Shown here in pieces: positions 43,328 through 51,703 of a stretch of 64,000 bases of DNA. This stretch comes from Anaerolineales bacterium (GTDB lineage Bacteria; Chloroflexota; Anaerolineae; Anaerolineales; Villigracilaceae): positions 400,608 through 464,607 of the forward strand of contig JACKAV010000003.1 of assembly GCA_020634895.1 (NCBI GenBank), in the 5' to 3' direction. Both the position numbers and the translations under genes were made by a program. A model generated the notes under the pieces. It made no database searches. It worked only from the letters and a program-made list of their open reading frames with translations, and had not been told where the DNA came from. Each line of letters begins with the position of its first letter. Position 1 is the stretch's first letter.

Positions 43328-44458
43328 ATGCAAACCACCCTTGACCCCGAAAAACAAAAACAGGCAAAAGAATATGCCCGCATCCACCGACGGCTTTGGC
43401 TTGTGGATACGCTTTTCAGCGCGATCTACGCGCTCGCATGGCTCGTCTTTGGCTGGAGCATTTCCACACGCGAATGGCTTTCCACTTTCACTTCCAATGA
43501 ATGGCTGTTGGTGGCGTTATATGTCGCCGTCTTTGGCGGAATCTATTCCCTGCTGAATCTCCCGCTCAGTTACTACAGCGGATTTATCCTCCCTCATCGT
43601 TTTGGTCAATCCAACCAGTCGCTCAAAGATTGGATCGTGGATCAACTCAAAGGTCTCGCCATTGGCGCGCCGCTGGGTTTGCTCATGCTCGAGTTGTTGT
43701 ATCTGGCGCTGCGTCTCACTGGCGGCACATGGTGGCTGTGGGCGGCTGGCGGTTTGCTGCTCTTCAACGTTATCCTTTCCAACCTCGCGCCTGTGCTCAT
43801 CATGCCGCTGTTCAATAAATTCGTTCCGCTCGGCGACGAACACAAAGACCTCGAAGAACGTTTGCTAAACCTTGCGAAGCGCGCGAATACAAAAGTGCAG
43901 GGTGTTTTCAAGTTCGATATGTCGAAGCGCACCAAATCCGCCAATGCCGCGCTGACCGGTATGGGCAGCACGCGCCGGATCATTCTGGGCGATACGCTCA
44001 TCACTGAATTTACGCCGGACGAGATCGAGACGGTTCTCGCGCACGAACTGGGACATCAAGTCCACAAGGATATTCCCTTCCTCATCCTCTCAGGCACGCT
44101 TCTTGTGACCATTGGGCTGTTCATTGCCTCTCAAGCCTTGAACTACGCTGTGACTTTATTCTCCTTCACCTCCGTCGCGGACGTGGCTGCCTTCCCCGCC
44201 CTGATGCTCATCCTTGGCGCCTACGGCTTGTTGACCTCTCCGCTCGAGAATGCTCTCTCCCGCTGGCGCGAGAACATGGCGGACGATTATGCCTTGAGCT
44301 CTACAGGAAAAGGTGAAGCGTTTGCATCCGCGTTCACGCGTTTGGCGAATCAGAATCTCGGTGAGATCGACCCGGAGAAATGGGTGGTCTTCATGTTCTA
44401 TTCGCATCCGCCGCTGGGTGAGAGGATCGAGAAAGCAAGAAAATATTCCGCCACTTAA
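43328..44458 (+). CDS. M48 zinc metalloprotease, CAAX protease (Ste24)-like
   Basis: 376 residues. Several membrane helices surround the HELGHQ zinc motif (ETVLAHELGHQVHKDIP). NALSRWRENMADDYALS supplies the third zinc ligand (Glu), and MSKRTKSANAALTGMGSTRRIILGDTL is the conserved strand-loop of the Ste24/M48A group. The length and N-terminal helices fit CAAX prenyl protease 1-like proteins, which degrade or mature membrane proteins. A leaderless promoter lies between it and the MocR gene. Confidence 0.9.
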   Translation: MQTTLDPEKQKQAKEYARIHRRLWLVDTLFSAIYALAWLVFGWSISTREWLSTFTSNEWLLVALYVAVFGGIYSLLNLPLSYYSGFILPHRFGQSNQSLKDWIVDQLKGLAIGAPLGLLMLELLYLALRLTGGTWWLWAAGGLLLFNVILSNLAPVLIMPLFNKFVPLGDEHKDLEERLLNLAKRANTKVQGVFKFDMSKRTKSANAALTGMGSTRRIILGDTLITEFTPDEIETVLAHELGHQVHKDIPFLILSGTLLVTIGLFIASQALNYAVTLFSFTSVADVAAFPALMLILGAYGLLTSPLENALSRWRENMADDYALSSTGKGEAFASAFTRLANQNLGEIDPEKWVVFMFYSHPPLGERIEKARKYSAT

Positions 44459-44464
44459 ATTCAA

Positions 44465-44494
44465 AATGGCTTGCAAATCTTGCAAGCCATTTTT
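44465..44494 (+). terminator. Terminator after the M48 gene
   Basis: AATGGCTTGCAA and TTGCAAGCCATT pair around ATC, followed by TTT. Confidence 0.8.
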
Positions 44495-44509
44495 CTTCCT
44501 TGCTATTTC

Positions 44510-45370
44510 TTATTCCAAATCGCCCATCAACTCCATCGGTACCACCGCCGCGCCGACGATGCCGGGACCAGTGTGGACGCCCAGCACCGGCGAGATGCGT
44601 TGAACTTCAATTCTGGCGATGTTCAATTTCTGTTTGAACTCTTCTGAAAGATGATCTGCTTTTTCGGCAAAACGTCCATGCAGAACAGTGACCCATAATG
44701 GGGTGTTGGAATATTTTTCCGCCAGATAATCCGCAATTGCCGTCATGGATTTGTTGATCGTCCGTTCGGTTTTGACGGTGCTGTATTTGCCGTCCGTGTC
44801 CACGCGGATGATCGGCTTGAGGTTCAGCAGCGCTCCCGCAATCGCTTTGACGCGTCCGATGCGACCGCCGCGGGCGAGGTATTCCAGTGTATCAAGCGTA
44901 TAGATGACTTCGGTCTTTTCGCGAATGGATTTGAGACGTTCCTGGATCTTGTCCATCGCCCAACCAGCTTTATCTGCCAATGCGGCTGCCATCACCTGGA
45001 AGCGTTCCCCGCCGGAGAGGGTGAGCGTGTCCCAAAAGTGGACGTCCGCTTCGCCCTTGACCTGTTCGCCGCCATCGCGCGCCGAGTTGATCGTGCCGCT
45101 CAGCCCTGATGAAATATGCACGGAGAAAATATTCTTCTCTACCTGTGCCAGCTTGCGGTACAACTCCGCAAAGATGCCGCTCGATGGCTGTGCCGTGGTT
45201 GGGATTTGCGGGCGCATCGCTTCAAGGCGGTTATAAAACTCATCTGCAGAAATATCTGCCGAGTTCACTTCGCCTTCCGGGAACTGAATGAACAACGGGG
45301 CTTGGATGATCCCCAGCTTCTCCAATTCTTCATTGGACATATCTGCAGCGCAGTCTGTTACGATCTTCAT
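44510..45370 (-). CDS. DegV-family fatty-acid-binding protein
   Basis: 286 residues from the ATG at 45370 (AGGAG upstream). DegV features: KIVTDCAADMSNEELEKLGI, the RPQIPTTAQPSSGIFAELY region, SVHISSGLSGTINSARDG (lipid carboxylate-binding Ser), VYTLDTLEYLARGGRIG, and HTGPGIVGAAVVP. FakB/DegV proteins present fatty acids to fatty acid kinase. Third gene of the TetR-epimerase-DegV unit. No fakA kinase is nearby. Confidence 0.9.
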   Translation of the reverse strand: MKIVTDCAADMSNEELEKLGIIQAPLFIQFPEGEVNSADISADEFYNRLEAMRPQIPTTAQPSSGIFAELYRKLAQVEKNIFSVHISSGLSGTINSARDGGEQVKGEADVHFWDTLTLSGGERFQVMAAALADKAGWAMDKIQERLKSIREKTEVIYTLDTLEYLARGGRIGRVKAIAGALLNLKPIIRVDTDGKYSTVKTERTINKSMTAIADYLAEKYSNTPLWVTVLHGRFAEKADHLSEEFKQKLNIARIEVQRISPVLGVHTGPGIVGAAVVPMELMGDLE

Positions 45371-45412
45371 GATTTGTCTCCTCTTTGGTGTGTCGCTCAT
45401 TTAGAGCGACGT

Positions 45413-46384
45413 TTATTTGTTTTTTTCCAAAAACCACCTCACCGTATCCTTTATGGATTCGTACAATGAGCGTGGTGAATAACCGAGTTCATTTGTCGCT
45501 TTGGCGTGACTGATGTTCGAATTGCTTTGCAGGACTTCCAATGAATAGGGCGTAAAGCGCGGTGTTTCGTTTGCAAACTGGTAATACATCGGTGTAAACA
45601 TTGCCGCGAACTTTGCCAGATCAAAAGGGACCTTCATTTGGAAGAAATTTCTGCCGGTCACTTCCCGCACTGTTTCAAGCATATACCGCACTGAAATTTT
45701 CTGCCCCGACAAAATATAACTTTCCCCACGTTTGCCATTCTCTGCGGCTGAGATCAACCCGTCTGCCACATCGCGGACATCGACAAAATCATACGCGCCG
45801 TCCACGTACAAGGTTGGCTTTGATTTCGCCGCATCATGGATCACGGCGCCCATCATCGATCCGCGAAAATCATAAGGACCGATCACGCCTGTGGGGCAGG
45901 TCACTACAGCCTCAAGTCCGGAATGAGCCGCGTTCAAAACTTCGAGAGTCGCCTCCGCCTTCGAACGGTCATATGCGCCATAGGGGTTGTTCATGTCATA
46001 TGGAATTTTTTCATCGATGATGCCATCCTCCACACGTTGTATCGCATGGATGGACGACGTGTAGATCAATTTCTTTCCGTGTTCCAATGCGGCGCGAATA
46101 ATATTTTTTGTTCCGTTTACATTGACTTTGTGAACAAGCGGATTTGAACCCGGCATGATCGAGATGACGCCCGCGAGATGAAAGACGCCTTTCACGCCGC
46201 GCATGGATTCGAAAACAGCATCGACATTCAGGACATCACCCTCCACCGCCTCGACATCCAAGCCGTGAATTGATTCGCAGCTTTCGCCGGGCAGAATCAA
46301 CGCCCGAACCTTTTCCCCGCGTTCCAGAAGTCTTCTAACAAGGACATTTCCTACATGTCCGGTTGCACCAGTGACCAGCCACAT
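45413..46384 (-). CDS. NAD-dependent epimerase/reductase (extended SDR)
   Basis: 323 residues. The Rossmann start WLVTGATGHVGNVLVRRLLERG (GxxGxxG), DVLNVDAVFESMRGVKGVFHLAGVIS, and the catalytic Tyr-Lys in YGAYDRSKAEATL mark an extended SDR of the dihydroflavonol-4-reductase or sugar-epimerase type. The substrate is unknown. It begins 13 bp after the TetR gene and precedes degV, so TetR probably controls it. No ribosome site is obvious; reinitiation after tetR is likely. Confidence 0.85.
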   Translation of the reverse strand: MWLVTGATGHVGNVLVRRLLERGEKVRALILPGESCESIHGLDVEAVEGDVLNVDAVFESMRGVKGVFHLAGVISIMPGSNPLVHKVNVNGTKNIIRAALEHGKKLIYTSSIHAIQRVEDGIIDEKIPYDMNNPYGAYDRSKAEATLEVLNAAHSGLEAVVTCPTGVIGPYDFRGSMMGAVIHDAAKSKPTLYVDGAYDFVDVRDVADGLISAAENGKRGESYILSGQKISVRYMLETVREVTGRNFFQMKVPFDLAKFAAMFTPMYYQFANETPRFTPYSLEVLQSNSNISHAKATNELGYSPRSLYESIKDTVRWFLEKNK

Positions 46385-46397
46385 ATTTTCTATAACC

Positions 46398-46982
46398 TTA
46401 TTTTTTCAACATGCCGTTGACGAGCATGGTTGTGCTATCGCGCGCGACCTTTTCCCACTTTGCGCCTTTAGGGTCCATGAGACTTTGCAGCAGCAGACCC
46501 ATCGCCGTGGAAATGATCATGCGCGAGGTTAATTCAGGGTCGACTTCGACGAAGGAACCTTCGTCCACGCCTTTTTTGATGAGGTCGGTAAAGTACTTGT
46601 GATAACGCCGATACGGTTTGACACTTGCCTGCCAGATCTTTTCGTCGCGGCTGGCTTGCAGCCAGAATTCGAGGAACATCGGCAAGCCTTCGTTTGCGGT
46701 TTCAAAAATATAGGGGAAGGCTTCCGTGATTTGCATGAATGTTTCAGGGACGGTCATGTCCTTTGAGGCTTCGATGGCGTTGTCGATGGTTTGCAGCCAG
46801 CCATCGAGCAGGGCAAGGAATAGCTCCTGCTTGCTTTTGAAATGATGATAGAACGCGCCCTTGCTGATGCCTGCATCCGCGCAGATGTCATCCACACTGG
46901 CGGCGTTGAATCCGCGTGAGGAAAAAAGTTTTACGGCTGATTCGAGTATCTTTAAACGGGTTTCTTCACTTCGTTGTTGCAT
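46398..46982 (-). CDS. TetR/AcrR-family transcriptional regulator
   Basis: 194 residues. The N-terminal DNA-binding domain is complete: TRLKILESAVKLFSSRGFNAASVDDICADAGISKGAFYHHFKSKQELFLALL. The C-terminal ligand domain has the LQASRDEKIWQAS pattern of fatty-acid- and drug-responsive members. A 16-bp palindrome with seven-base arms lies 48 bp before its start, the expected TetR operator. First gene of the unit with the epimerase and DegV genes, so it is probably autoregulated. Confidence 0.92.
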   Translation of the reverse strand: MQQRSEETRLKILESAVKLFSSRGFNAASVDDICADAGISKGAFYHHFKSKQELFLALLDGWLQTIDNAIEASKDMTVPETFMQITEAFPYIFETANEGLPMFLEFWLQASRDEKIWQASVKPYRRYHKYFTDLIKKGVDEGSFVEVDPELTSRMIISTAMGLLLQSLMDPKGAKWEKVARDSTTMLVNGMLKK

Positions 46983-47030
46983 GAGCCCTCACCCTGCCTC
47001 TCCCAGGAGGAGAGGGGATTTTGGAAATAA

Positions 47031-47046
47031 AACCGACTGGTCGGTT
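47031..47046. promoter_or_regulatory. TetR operator palindrome
   Basis: AACCGAC-TG-GTCGGTT: two seven-base arms around a two-base centre, upstream of the TetR gene. The sequence resembles known TetR-family operators of the ACCGACNNGTCGGT type. Confidence 0.7.
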
Positions 47047-47104
47047 TGTTTTTACCTCTGAAAGATTGCACTGTCAAGATGAAGAAAATAATAAGTTCTT
47101 AAAG

Positions 47105-47140
47105 AAAAAATGGATGGAAGGTACCTTCCATCCATTTTTT
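47105..47140 (-). terminator. 36-bp perfect palindrome, terminator of the Cys-rich peptide mRNA
   Basis: Two 18-base arms (containing TGGATGGAAGG and CCTTCCATCCA) meet at GGTACC, with six A at one end and six T at the other. It is the first terminator downstream of the peptide gene and would also act on the forward strand. Confidence 0.75.
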
Positions 47141-47167
47141 CTTGCCAGTGGGTTTGACTACTATTGC

Positions 47168-47183
47168 ATAGAAATATATCTAT
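47168..47183. promoter_or_regulatory. Third ATAGA-N6-TCTAT site, behind the peptide gene
   Basis: ATAGA-AATATA-TCTAT has the same arms and spacing as the arsR operator (copy B) and the peptide operator (copy A), but lies downstream of the peptide stop. On the reverse strand it is flanked by weak GTTACA and TGCAAT boxes. Confidence 0.5.
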
Positions 47184-47207
47184 ATGTAACGGTAAAAAAA
47201 TTCCGTT

Positions 47208-47285
47208 TTAGCAGCATCCACAATCGCAGTTGCCGTCTTCACAGCAGTCGTCATCGCAGCACTGTATGACAGTTAATTCATCCAT
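47208..47285 (-). CDS. 25-residue Cys-rich, acidic metallothionein-like peptide
   Basis: ATG at 47285 with AAAGGAG ten bases upstream and TAA at 47208-47210. The peptide (25 residues) has eight Cys, at positions 9, 10, 14, 15, 20, 22, 24 and 25, arranged as CC, CC, C-x-C-x-CC, and eight acidic residues, with no aromatic residue. This is the composition of a metal-binding peptide. It lies behind an ArsR-family metal sensor gene, separated by a terminator, and has its own copy of the arsR operator. Metal binding is inferred from composition and context; no known family was recognised. Confidence 0.7.
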   Translation of the reverse strand: MDELTVIQCCDDDCCEDGNCDCGCC

Positions 47286-47301
47286 GATATTGCTCCTTTC
47301 A

Positions 47302-47319
47302 TATAGAAGTTTGTCTATA
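47302..47319. promoter_or_regulatory. ArsR operator copy A, before the peptide gene
   Basis: TATAGA-AGTTTG-TCTATA, an inverted repeat with the same arms and six-base spacing as the arsR promoter site, located directly upstream of the peptide's ribosome binding site. Confidence 0.7.
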
Positions 47320-47330
47320 ATTCTTGCCGC

Positions 47331-47368
47331 AAAAAACGGGATTACGTCACGGCCGTGGACATATCCCG
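47331..47368 (-). terminator. Terminator of the arsR gene
   Basis: On the reverse strand CGGGAT and ATCCCG enclose an inner CAC-GGCC-GTG hairpin and are followed by TTTTTT. It separates arsR from the peptide gene. Confidence 0.7.
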
Positions 47369-47369
47369 A

Positions 47370-47681
47370 TTATGCCTTGATGGTTTTCAACAGATTTTCA
47401 GTTGCGACAGATTCAGGTGCAAATTTCACCATAATCTGTCCGCAGCAAAACGCTAAGTGTTCCTGATTTAGGGAGTAAAAAGTTTGCTTGCCTTCTTCGC
47501 GGATATTGACCAGACCCGCATCGCGCAGAATGGCGAGGTGATGGGAGATGGTCGGCTGCGAAAAGCCGATCTTCTCGACGATCTCACTAACGGGAAGCTC
47601 ACAGCAGCAACACGCGCTCATGATCCTTTGGCGTGTCTCATCAGCGATGGCTTTGGCAAAGAGGACAGGGTCAACATTCAT
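47370..47681 (-). CDS. ArsR/SmtB-family metal-sensing repressor
   Basis: 103 residues from the ATG at 47681. The winged-helix core is ETRQRIMSACCCCELPVSEIVEKIGFSQPTISHHLAILRDAGLVNIREEGKQTFYSLN. A run of four Cys (residues 24-27) stands just before the ELPV segment, where ArsR and SmtB sensors carry their Cys ligands (ELCVCDL in ArsR), and FCC occurs in the C-terminal helix. This suggests a soft metal or metalloid ligand such as As(III), Cd or Pb. The upstream ATG at 47690 overlaps the -10 box, so 47681 is preferred, giving a leaderless mRNA. It probably represses itself and the Cys-rich peptide. Confidence 0.9.
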   Translation of the reverse strand: MNVDPVLFAKAIADETRQRIMSACCCCELPVSEIVEKIGFSQPTISHHLAILRDAGLVNIREEGKQTFYSLNQEHLAFCCGQIMVKFAPESVATENLLKTIKA

Positions 47682-47688
47682 GAAAATC

Positions 47689-47716
47689 ATTATATAGAAG
47701 ATTGTCTATTTGTCAA
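47689..47716 (-). promoter_or_regulatory. arsR promoter with operator copy B
   Basis: Reverse-strand TTGACA (47711-47716), a 16-base spacer and TATAAT (47689-47694). The operator ATAGA-AGATTG-TCTAT (47694-47709) fills the spacer. Seven bases separate the -10 from the preferred ATG. Confidence 0.8.
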
Positions 47717-47719
47717 TGT

Positions 47720-47752
47720 AAAAAAGGCGACCCAAATCGGGTCGCCTTTTTT
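47720..47752. terminator. Terminator of the pepF gene
   Basis: AAAAAAGGCGACCC and GGGTCGCCTTTTTT pair around a five-base loop, directly upstream of the arsR -35. Confidence 0.9.
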
Positions 47753-47753
47753 G

Positions 47754-49559
47754 CTAACTGGTCAGCTCACCAAGTCGGTCGATGTATTCATTGAGAACTT
47801 CAAAGGCATCTTCGATGGGTTTGGTGGAGGTCATATCGATGCCCGCGGTCTTGTATACATCCATTGGCGGTTTGGAGGAACCGGCTTTGAGGAAGTTGAT
47901 ATGGTCTTCCGCCGCGCCGGGCACACCGTCGATGATCCGCTTGGCGATGGCGTTTGCAGCGGAGATTCCGATTGCGTACTGGAACGAGTAAAAGTCGATG
48001 TAAAGATGCGTGGTGAACGTCGCCCAGGTAATGCCGACCCGGTCACGGTCCACGTTCATTTCATCGCCATAGCCTTCGCTGAACAGGTCTGCCATCAGGT
48101 TGTTCATGTAGTCGGCGGTGAGGGGTTGTCCCTTTTCGGCGCGTTGATGCGTTTCCAGTTCGAAGCGGGCGAGGGTGGGCATGATGAAGAAATAACGGTG
48201 GAAGTTGCCCATCGCTTCCTCCAGTAACGCGATCTGGAAGGACTTCTCTGTTTTGGTCTTGAGCAGGTGAGCGCGGGTCATCGCCTGGTTGAAGTTCGAA
48301 GCGGTCTCTGCGATGATGGATGGGTAGGTGTAATACATCATCGGCTGTGCGCGGCTGGCGTAGTAGGCGTGGATGGAATGACCCAACTCATGTGAAAGAG
48401 TGCTCATCGAGCCGACATCATCGGTATAACTCATCATGATGAAGGGATGTGTATCGTTCGGGACGCGGGTCGAGAAGGCGCCTTCGCGCTTGCCTGCGTT
48501 TGGAGCCCAATCCACCCAACGGTCTTCGAGGCATCCCTTGCGCATGGTGTTGACGTATTCACCGCCCATCGGCGCGAGACCTTCGCAGATCCAATCGACG
48601 GCGGTTTCAAACGGCACCTTGTGTTTTTTTGTTGTAAGCGGCGCCCAAATATCGTATGGGTGTAGGACTTTCACTCCCAACGCCTTGCGGCGGATGCGCC
48701 AGTATTTATGCCACATGGGCAGGTTCTTTTTGAAGATGTCCAATAGATTATGGAACATCTCCACTGGAACGTCGCCATTAAAAAGAGTCGCTTCAAGCGC
48801 GGAATTGAATTTCCGCACCCTCATGTTGAAAACGTTCTGTTTGATCGACGCCGCAAGATTTCCCGCCAGCGTATTCTTGAATTCGAGATACTTGTCGTTG
48901 TAATTTTCCCAGGCAGTTTGGCGCGCCTTGCGGTCTGTGGAATGCAGCAGGGCATTCTTTGTGCTTTGGGTGAGTTCCAGCTTTTTGCCGCTGCTGTCTT
49001 TGGCAGGCGCAAATTTGAAATCTGCATTCGCCAGCATCCCCGCCGTGGAGCGGACCGCGCCGAATGGGTCACGCGCCATGCCAAGGATCTCTTCCACCTC
49101 CGCGCTGCGGACGTGCGCCTGCTGTCGGAACAGGTCGTTGAAGAAGAATTCATACAACTTCATGCGCGGATCAGAATCAACCCATCCGCGTAGTTTGGCT
49201 TCACCGAGGGCAAGCAGCTCCGGCTCGAGGAAGGAGACGGCGGCTCCAACCTGCGCCAGAGCGGACATGGCTTTCCCATTCATTGCCGCCGCTGACGGAT
49301 CGTTCGCATCCACCGAACTGGACATGCTGGCATACACGCGCACTTTCGACGCGCGTCGGTCGAGCGTATCCATCATTTGCATGGCTGCTAGAAACGTTTC
49401 AATGCTTTCGCCGAGATGCCCCTGAAACTTTTTTGCTTCGGGCAGGCTTTCCAAAAGGCTGGTTACTTCGGCTTCGAAGGCTTCCGGTGTGGCAAAGACA
49501 CTTTCTGAATTCCAGGTTTGCTGCTTCTTGACTTTCGAACGGGGGAGAGGTGTTGGCAT
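47754..49559 (-). CDS. pepF: Oligoendopeptidase F-type metallopeptidase (M3B)
   Basis: 601 residues, the usual PepF length. The zinc motif is HELGHSIHAYYASRAQP, followed by the family blocks YTYPSIIAETASNFNQAM and LLEEAMGNFHRYFFIMPTLARFE. The long helical N-terminal region encloses the active channel. It cleaves short peptides in the cytoplasm. The gene has an AGGACAAA site before the ATG, and its terminator abuts the arsR promoter. Confidence 0.93.
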   Translation of the reverse strand: MPTPLPRSKVKKQQTWNSESVFATPEAFEAEVTSLLESLPEAKKFQGHLGESIETFLAAMQMMDTLDRRASKVRVYASMSSSVDANDPSAAAMNGKAMSALAQVGAAVSFLEPELLALGEAKLRGWVDSDPRMKLYEFFFNDLFRQQAHVRSAEVEEILGMARDPFGAVRSTAGMLANADFKFAPAKDSSGKKLELTQSTKNALLHSTDRKARQTAWENYNDKYLEFKNTLAGNLAASIKQNVFNMRVRKFNSALEATLFNGDVPVEMFHNLLDIFKKNLPMWHKYWRIRRKALGVKVLHPYDIWAPLTTKKHKVPFETAVDWICEGLAPMGGEYVNTMRKGCLEDRWVDWAPNAGKREGAFSTRVPNDTHPFIMMSYTDDVGSMSTLSHELGHSIHAYYASRAQPMMYYTYPSIIAETASNFNQAMTRAHLLKTKTEKSFQIALLEEAMGNFHRYFFIMPTLARFELETHQRAEKGQPLTADYMNNLMADLFSEGYGDEMNVDRDRVGITWATFTTHLYIDFYSFQYAIGISAANAIAKRIIDGVPGAAEDHINFLKAGSSKPPMDVYKTAGIDMTSTKPIEDAFEVLNEYIDRLGELTS

Positions 49560-49627
49560 GGTTTTGTCCTTTTGTTGAAGATTTCCAGAATTATTATATA
49601 ACCGTTGCCTGGTTATTTTGGGAAAGT

Positions 49628-49656
49628 AAAACGCCCCGGAACTCCGAGGCGTTTTT
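49628..49656 (-). terminator. Terminator after the DUF11/LysM lipoprotein gene
   Basis: AAAACGCC and GGCGTTTT pair, with an inner CGG/CCG stem and one mismatch; the reverse strand ends in TTTT. Confidence 0.65.
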
Positions 49657-49671
49657 CAAATGTCTGGGATG

Positions 49672-51552
49672 CTATTGTTTTGTGACGGTTGTTGAAACGG
49701 CTTGAGAAGGTGGAGCCCCGCCGCCGACTGCTGTCGCATTGAATTGGATATTCACTGCGCCCATATCTGCCTGCGAAATGGTATAGCTGGCAACACAGGT
49801 AGTGGTGGCGCCCGGCTCGAGAGTGGTGTTGGCAGAACCACAATTAAAGGTTGAGGGGTTGAGGGCGGGATCTGTCACCGTGAACTGGGCGGGACCCAAT
49901 GTTGTCGTTCCGTCGTTCTTGATGGTGAAATTAAAGGTGATGATCTGCTCTGCCTGACTGTAGGTTGTGGGTGTCGATGTAACGCTTAGTGTGATCAGCG
50001 AAACAGCCTTTGAGATCGTAGTGCCTACCGCTGGGGAGGTCGGTGCGCCACCGCCCGAAGCCGTGGAGTTGAACTGGATGCTTGCCGCGCCCATATCGGT
50101 TTGGGTGATGGTGTAGTTCATGGTGCAGTTCGTGCTTGCGCCCGGCGACAGGGTTGTATTGGACGGTCCACAATTGAAGGTGGATGGATTGAATAATCCG
50201 TCTGTCACCGTAAACTGGGCGGGACCCAACGTCGTGTTGCCGCTGTTTTTGATGACAAAGTTTAGAGTGATCTGCTGGTCAGCCTGGCTGTACGTGGTGG
50301 AACTGGGTGTGACGGAAAGCGTCAATGCCGTGGTGCTGGGGACAGCCGTAACCGTTGTAGACGAACCGGGGACGGGGATATTAAGACCAGCCGTATAAAG
50401 CGGGACTTTGACTTCCTTGCCGACGGTGAGAGTGCTTGCGTTAACGATCTGCAGCAGCCCTGCATCCGCGCCGTATTTTGCGGCAATGGAGCTCCATGTG
50501 TCGCCGCTTTGTACCAAGTGTTTGGTTACACAGGGTTCCGGCGGCGCATGGACTGTCCCTTTGCTGCCGACATTGGGAACCGTCACGATCATGCCAGCTT
50601 TGATCTCAGCCGTATTGCTTAATTGCGTGTTCGCCGCCACGGTCTTGGCAGGGTCCGCTCCGTAACAACGGGCGATCTGCCAGAGCCATTCTCCCTCGCG
50701 GACGGTGTGCTGTATATTCGAGCCGGTCGTCGTACTACTCGTTGACGTGGTCTTTGTAACCGGTGACGACGCTTGTTGCGATGGATTTGCGTCGCCGCCC
50801 GAAGCTGTTGCATTGTTTGAAACGGTTGTCGCGTTTAGATCGTTGGCTGTGATCTGATACGTGTTGGTACAAGTGACGGTCGCTTCAGGGGCGATGGTCA
50901 CGTTTGCATCGCCGCAATTGAAGGCGGCGCCGTTATTTATCAAGGCATCGGTCACCATAAACTGGGCAGGACCCAGTTGGGATGAACCGCTGTTTTTGAT
51001 GGTATAGGTATAAGTGATTGTCTGTCCGGCTTGACTGTATGTGTTCGGACTGGCAGAGACGGTCAACGCGAGCGCCCTGGCTGGTACAGTCGGTACAGTG
51101 GTATTGACCGTGTTCGAATTGACGGAATACACGCTGGCTGTTGCCGTATTGGTGACTGAGCCATTATCAAGGTCTGCCTGTGTGATGATGTAATCGCCGG
51201 AGCATTCCAGCACCTCACCCGGGTCGAAGCGGTCATTCAGGTTGTTGATCGAATTCACATCAGGGCAGACCGCGCTGATTCCTGAAATGGTCACAATGGC
51301 GGGAGTGTCATCAGTGAGATCATTCTTGACCATTTTGACAATATATTTGAAGCGAATGATCTGACCGACTGTGTTGTATACCGCCGCCGTATCATATTGA
51401 ACCGTCAGTTCAACGGTGACCAGATCCGCGGTACTTTGGGTTGCCTGTGCAAGCAAAAGACTCTGCTCCGTCGAAGATGCGGACGGCGAGCAGGAGATCA
51501 GGATTAGTCCTACGATGACGAGCAGCCCTAACGAATAAAATACATTTTTCAT
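49672..51552 (-). CDS. Lipoprotein with DUF11-like repeats and two LysM domains
   Basis: 626 residues from the ATG at 51552 (GGAAG upstream; a GTG at 51558 is an alternative). The lipoprotein signal ends LILISCSPS. Four beta-sandwich repeats of 90-100 residues resemble DUF11/CARDB-type surface repeats (YTYTIKNSGSSQLGPAQFMVTD and its copies); the last two are nearly identical. Between repeats two and three lie two LysM domains (IQHTVREGEWLWQIARCYGADP and TKHLVQSGDTWSSIAAKYGADA). Probably a cell-wall-binding surface protein. Confidence 0.82.
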   Translation of the reverse strand: MKNVFYSLGLLVIVGLILISCSPSASSTEQSLLLAQATQSTADLVTVELTVQYDTAAVYNTVGQIIRFKYIVKMVKNDLTDDTPAIVTISGISAVCPDVNSINNLNDRFDPGEVLECSGDYIITQADLDNGSVTNTATASVYSVNSNTVNTTVPTVPARALALTVSASPNTYSQAGQTITYTYTIKNSGSSQLGPAQFMVTDALINNGAAFNCGDANVTIAPEATVTCTNTYQITANDLNATTVSNNATASGGDANPSQQASSPVTKTTSTSSTTTGSNIQHTVREGEWLWQIARCYGADPAKTVAANTQLSNTAEIKAGMIVTVPNVGSKGTVHAPPEPCVTKHLVQSGDTWSSIAAKYGADAGLLQIVNASTLTVGKEVKVPLYTAGLNIPVPGSSTTVTAVPSTTALTLSVTPSSTTYSQADQQITLNFVIKNSGNTTLGPAQFTVTDGLFNPSTFNCGPSNTTLSPGASTNCTMNYTITQTDMGAASIQFNSTASGGGAPTSPAVGTTISKAVSLITLSVTSTPTTYSQAEQIITFNFTIKNDGTTTLGPAQFTVTDPALNPSTFNCGSANTTLEPGATTTCVASYTISQADMGAVNIQFNATAVGGGAPPSQAVSTTVTKQ

Positions 51553-51643
51553 TTCCACTTCCTTTCATTTACGAACATGATTGTTTGCCTGTCAGGAAAT
51601 GATTTTCTTTAACAATTATATACCGTGATGAGGCAGTAAAAAG

Positions 51644-51688
51644 AAACATCCCGCAGAAGCACAGAAAACGGGATCTGCGGGATGTTTT
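51644..51688 (-). terminator. Terminator after the SH3-like hypothetical gene
   Basis: AAACATCCCGCAGA and TCTGCGGGATGTTT form a 14-bp perfect stem; the reverse strand ends TTTCTTTTT. Confidence 0.75.
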
Positions 51689-51703
51689 GCAAAATCGATT
51701 TTT

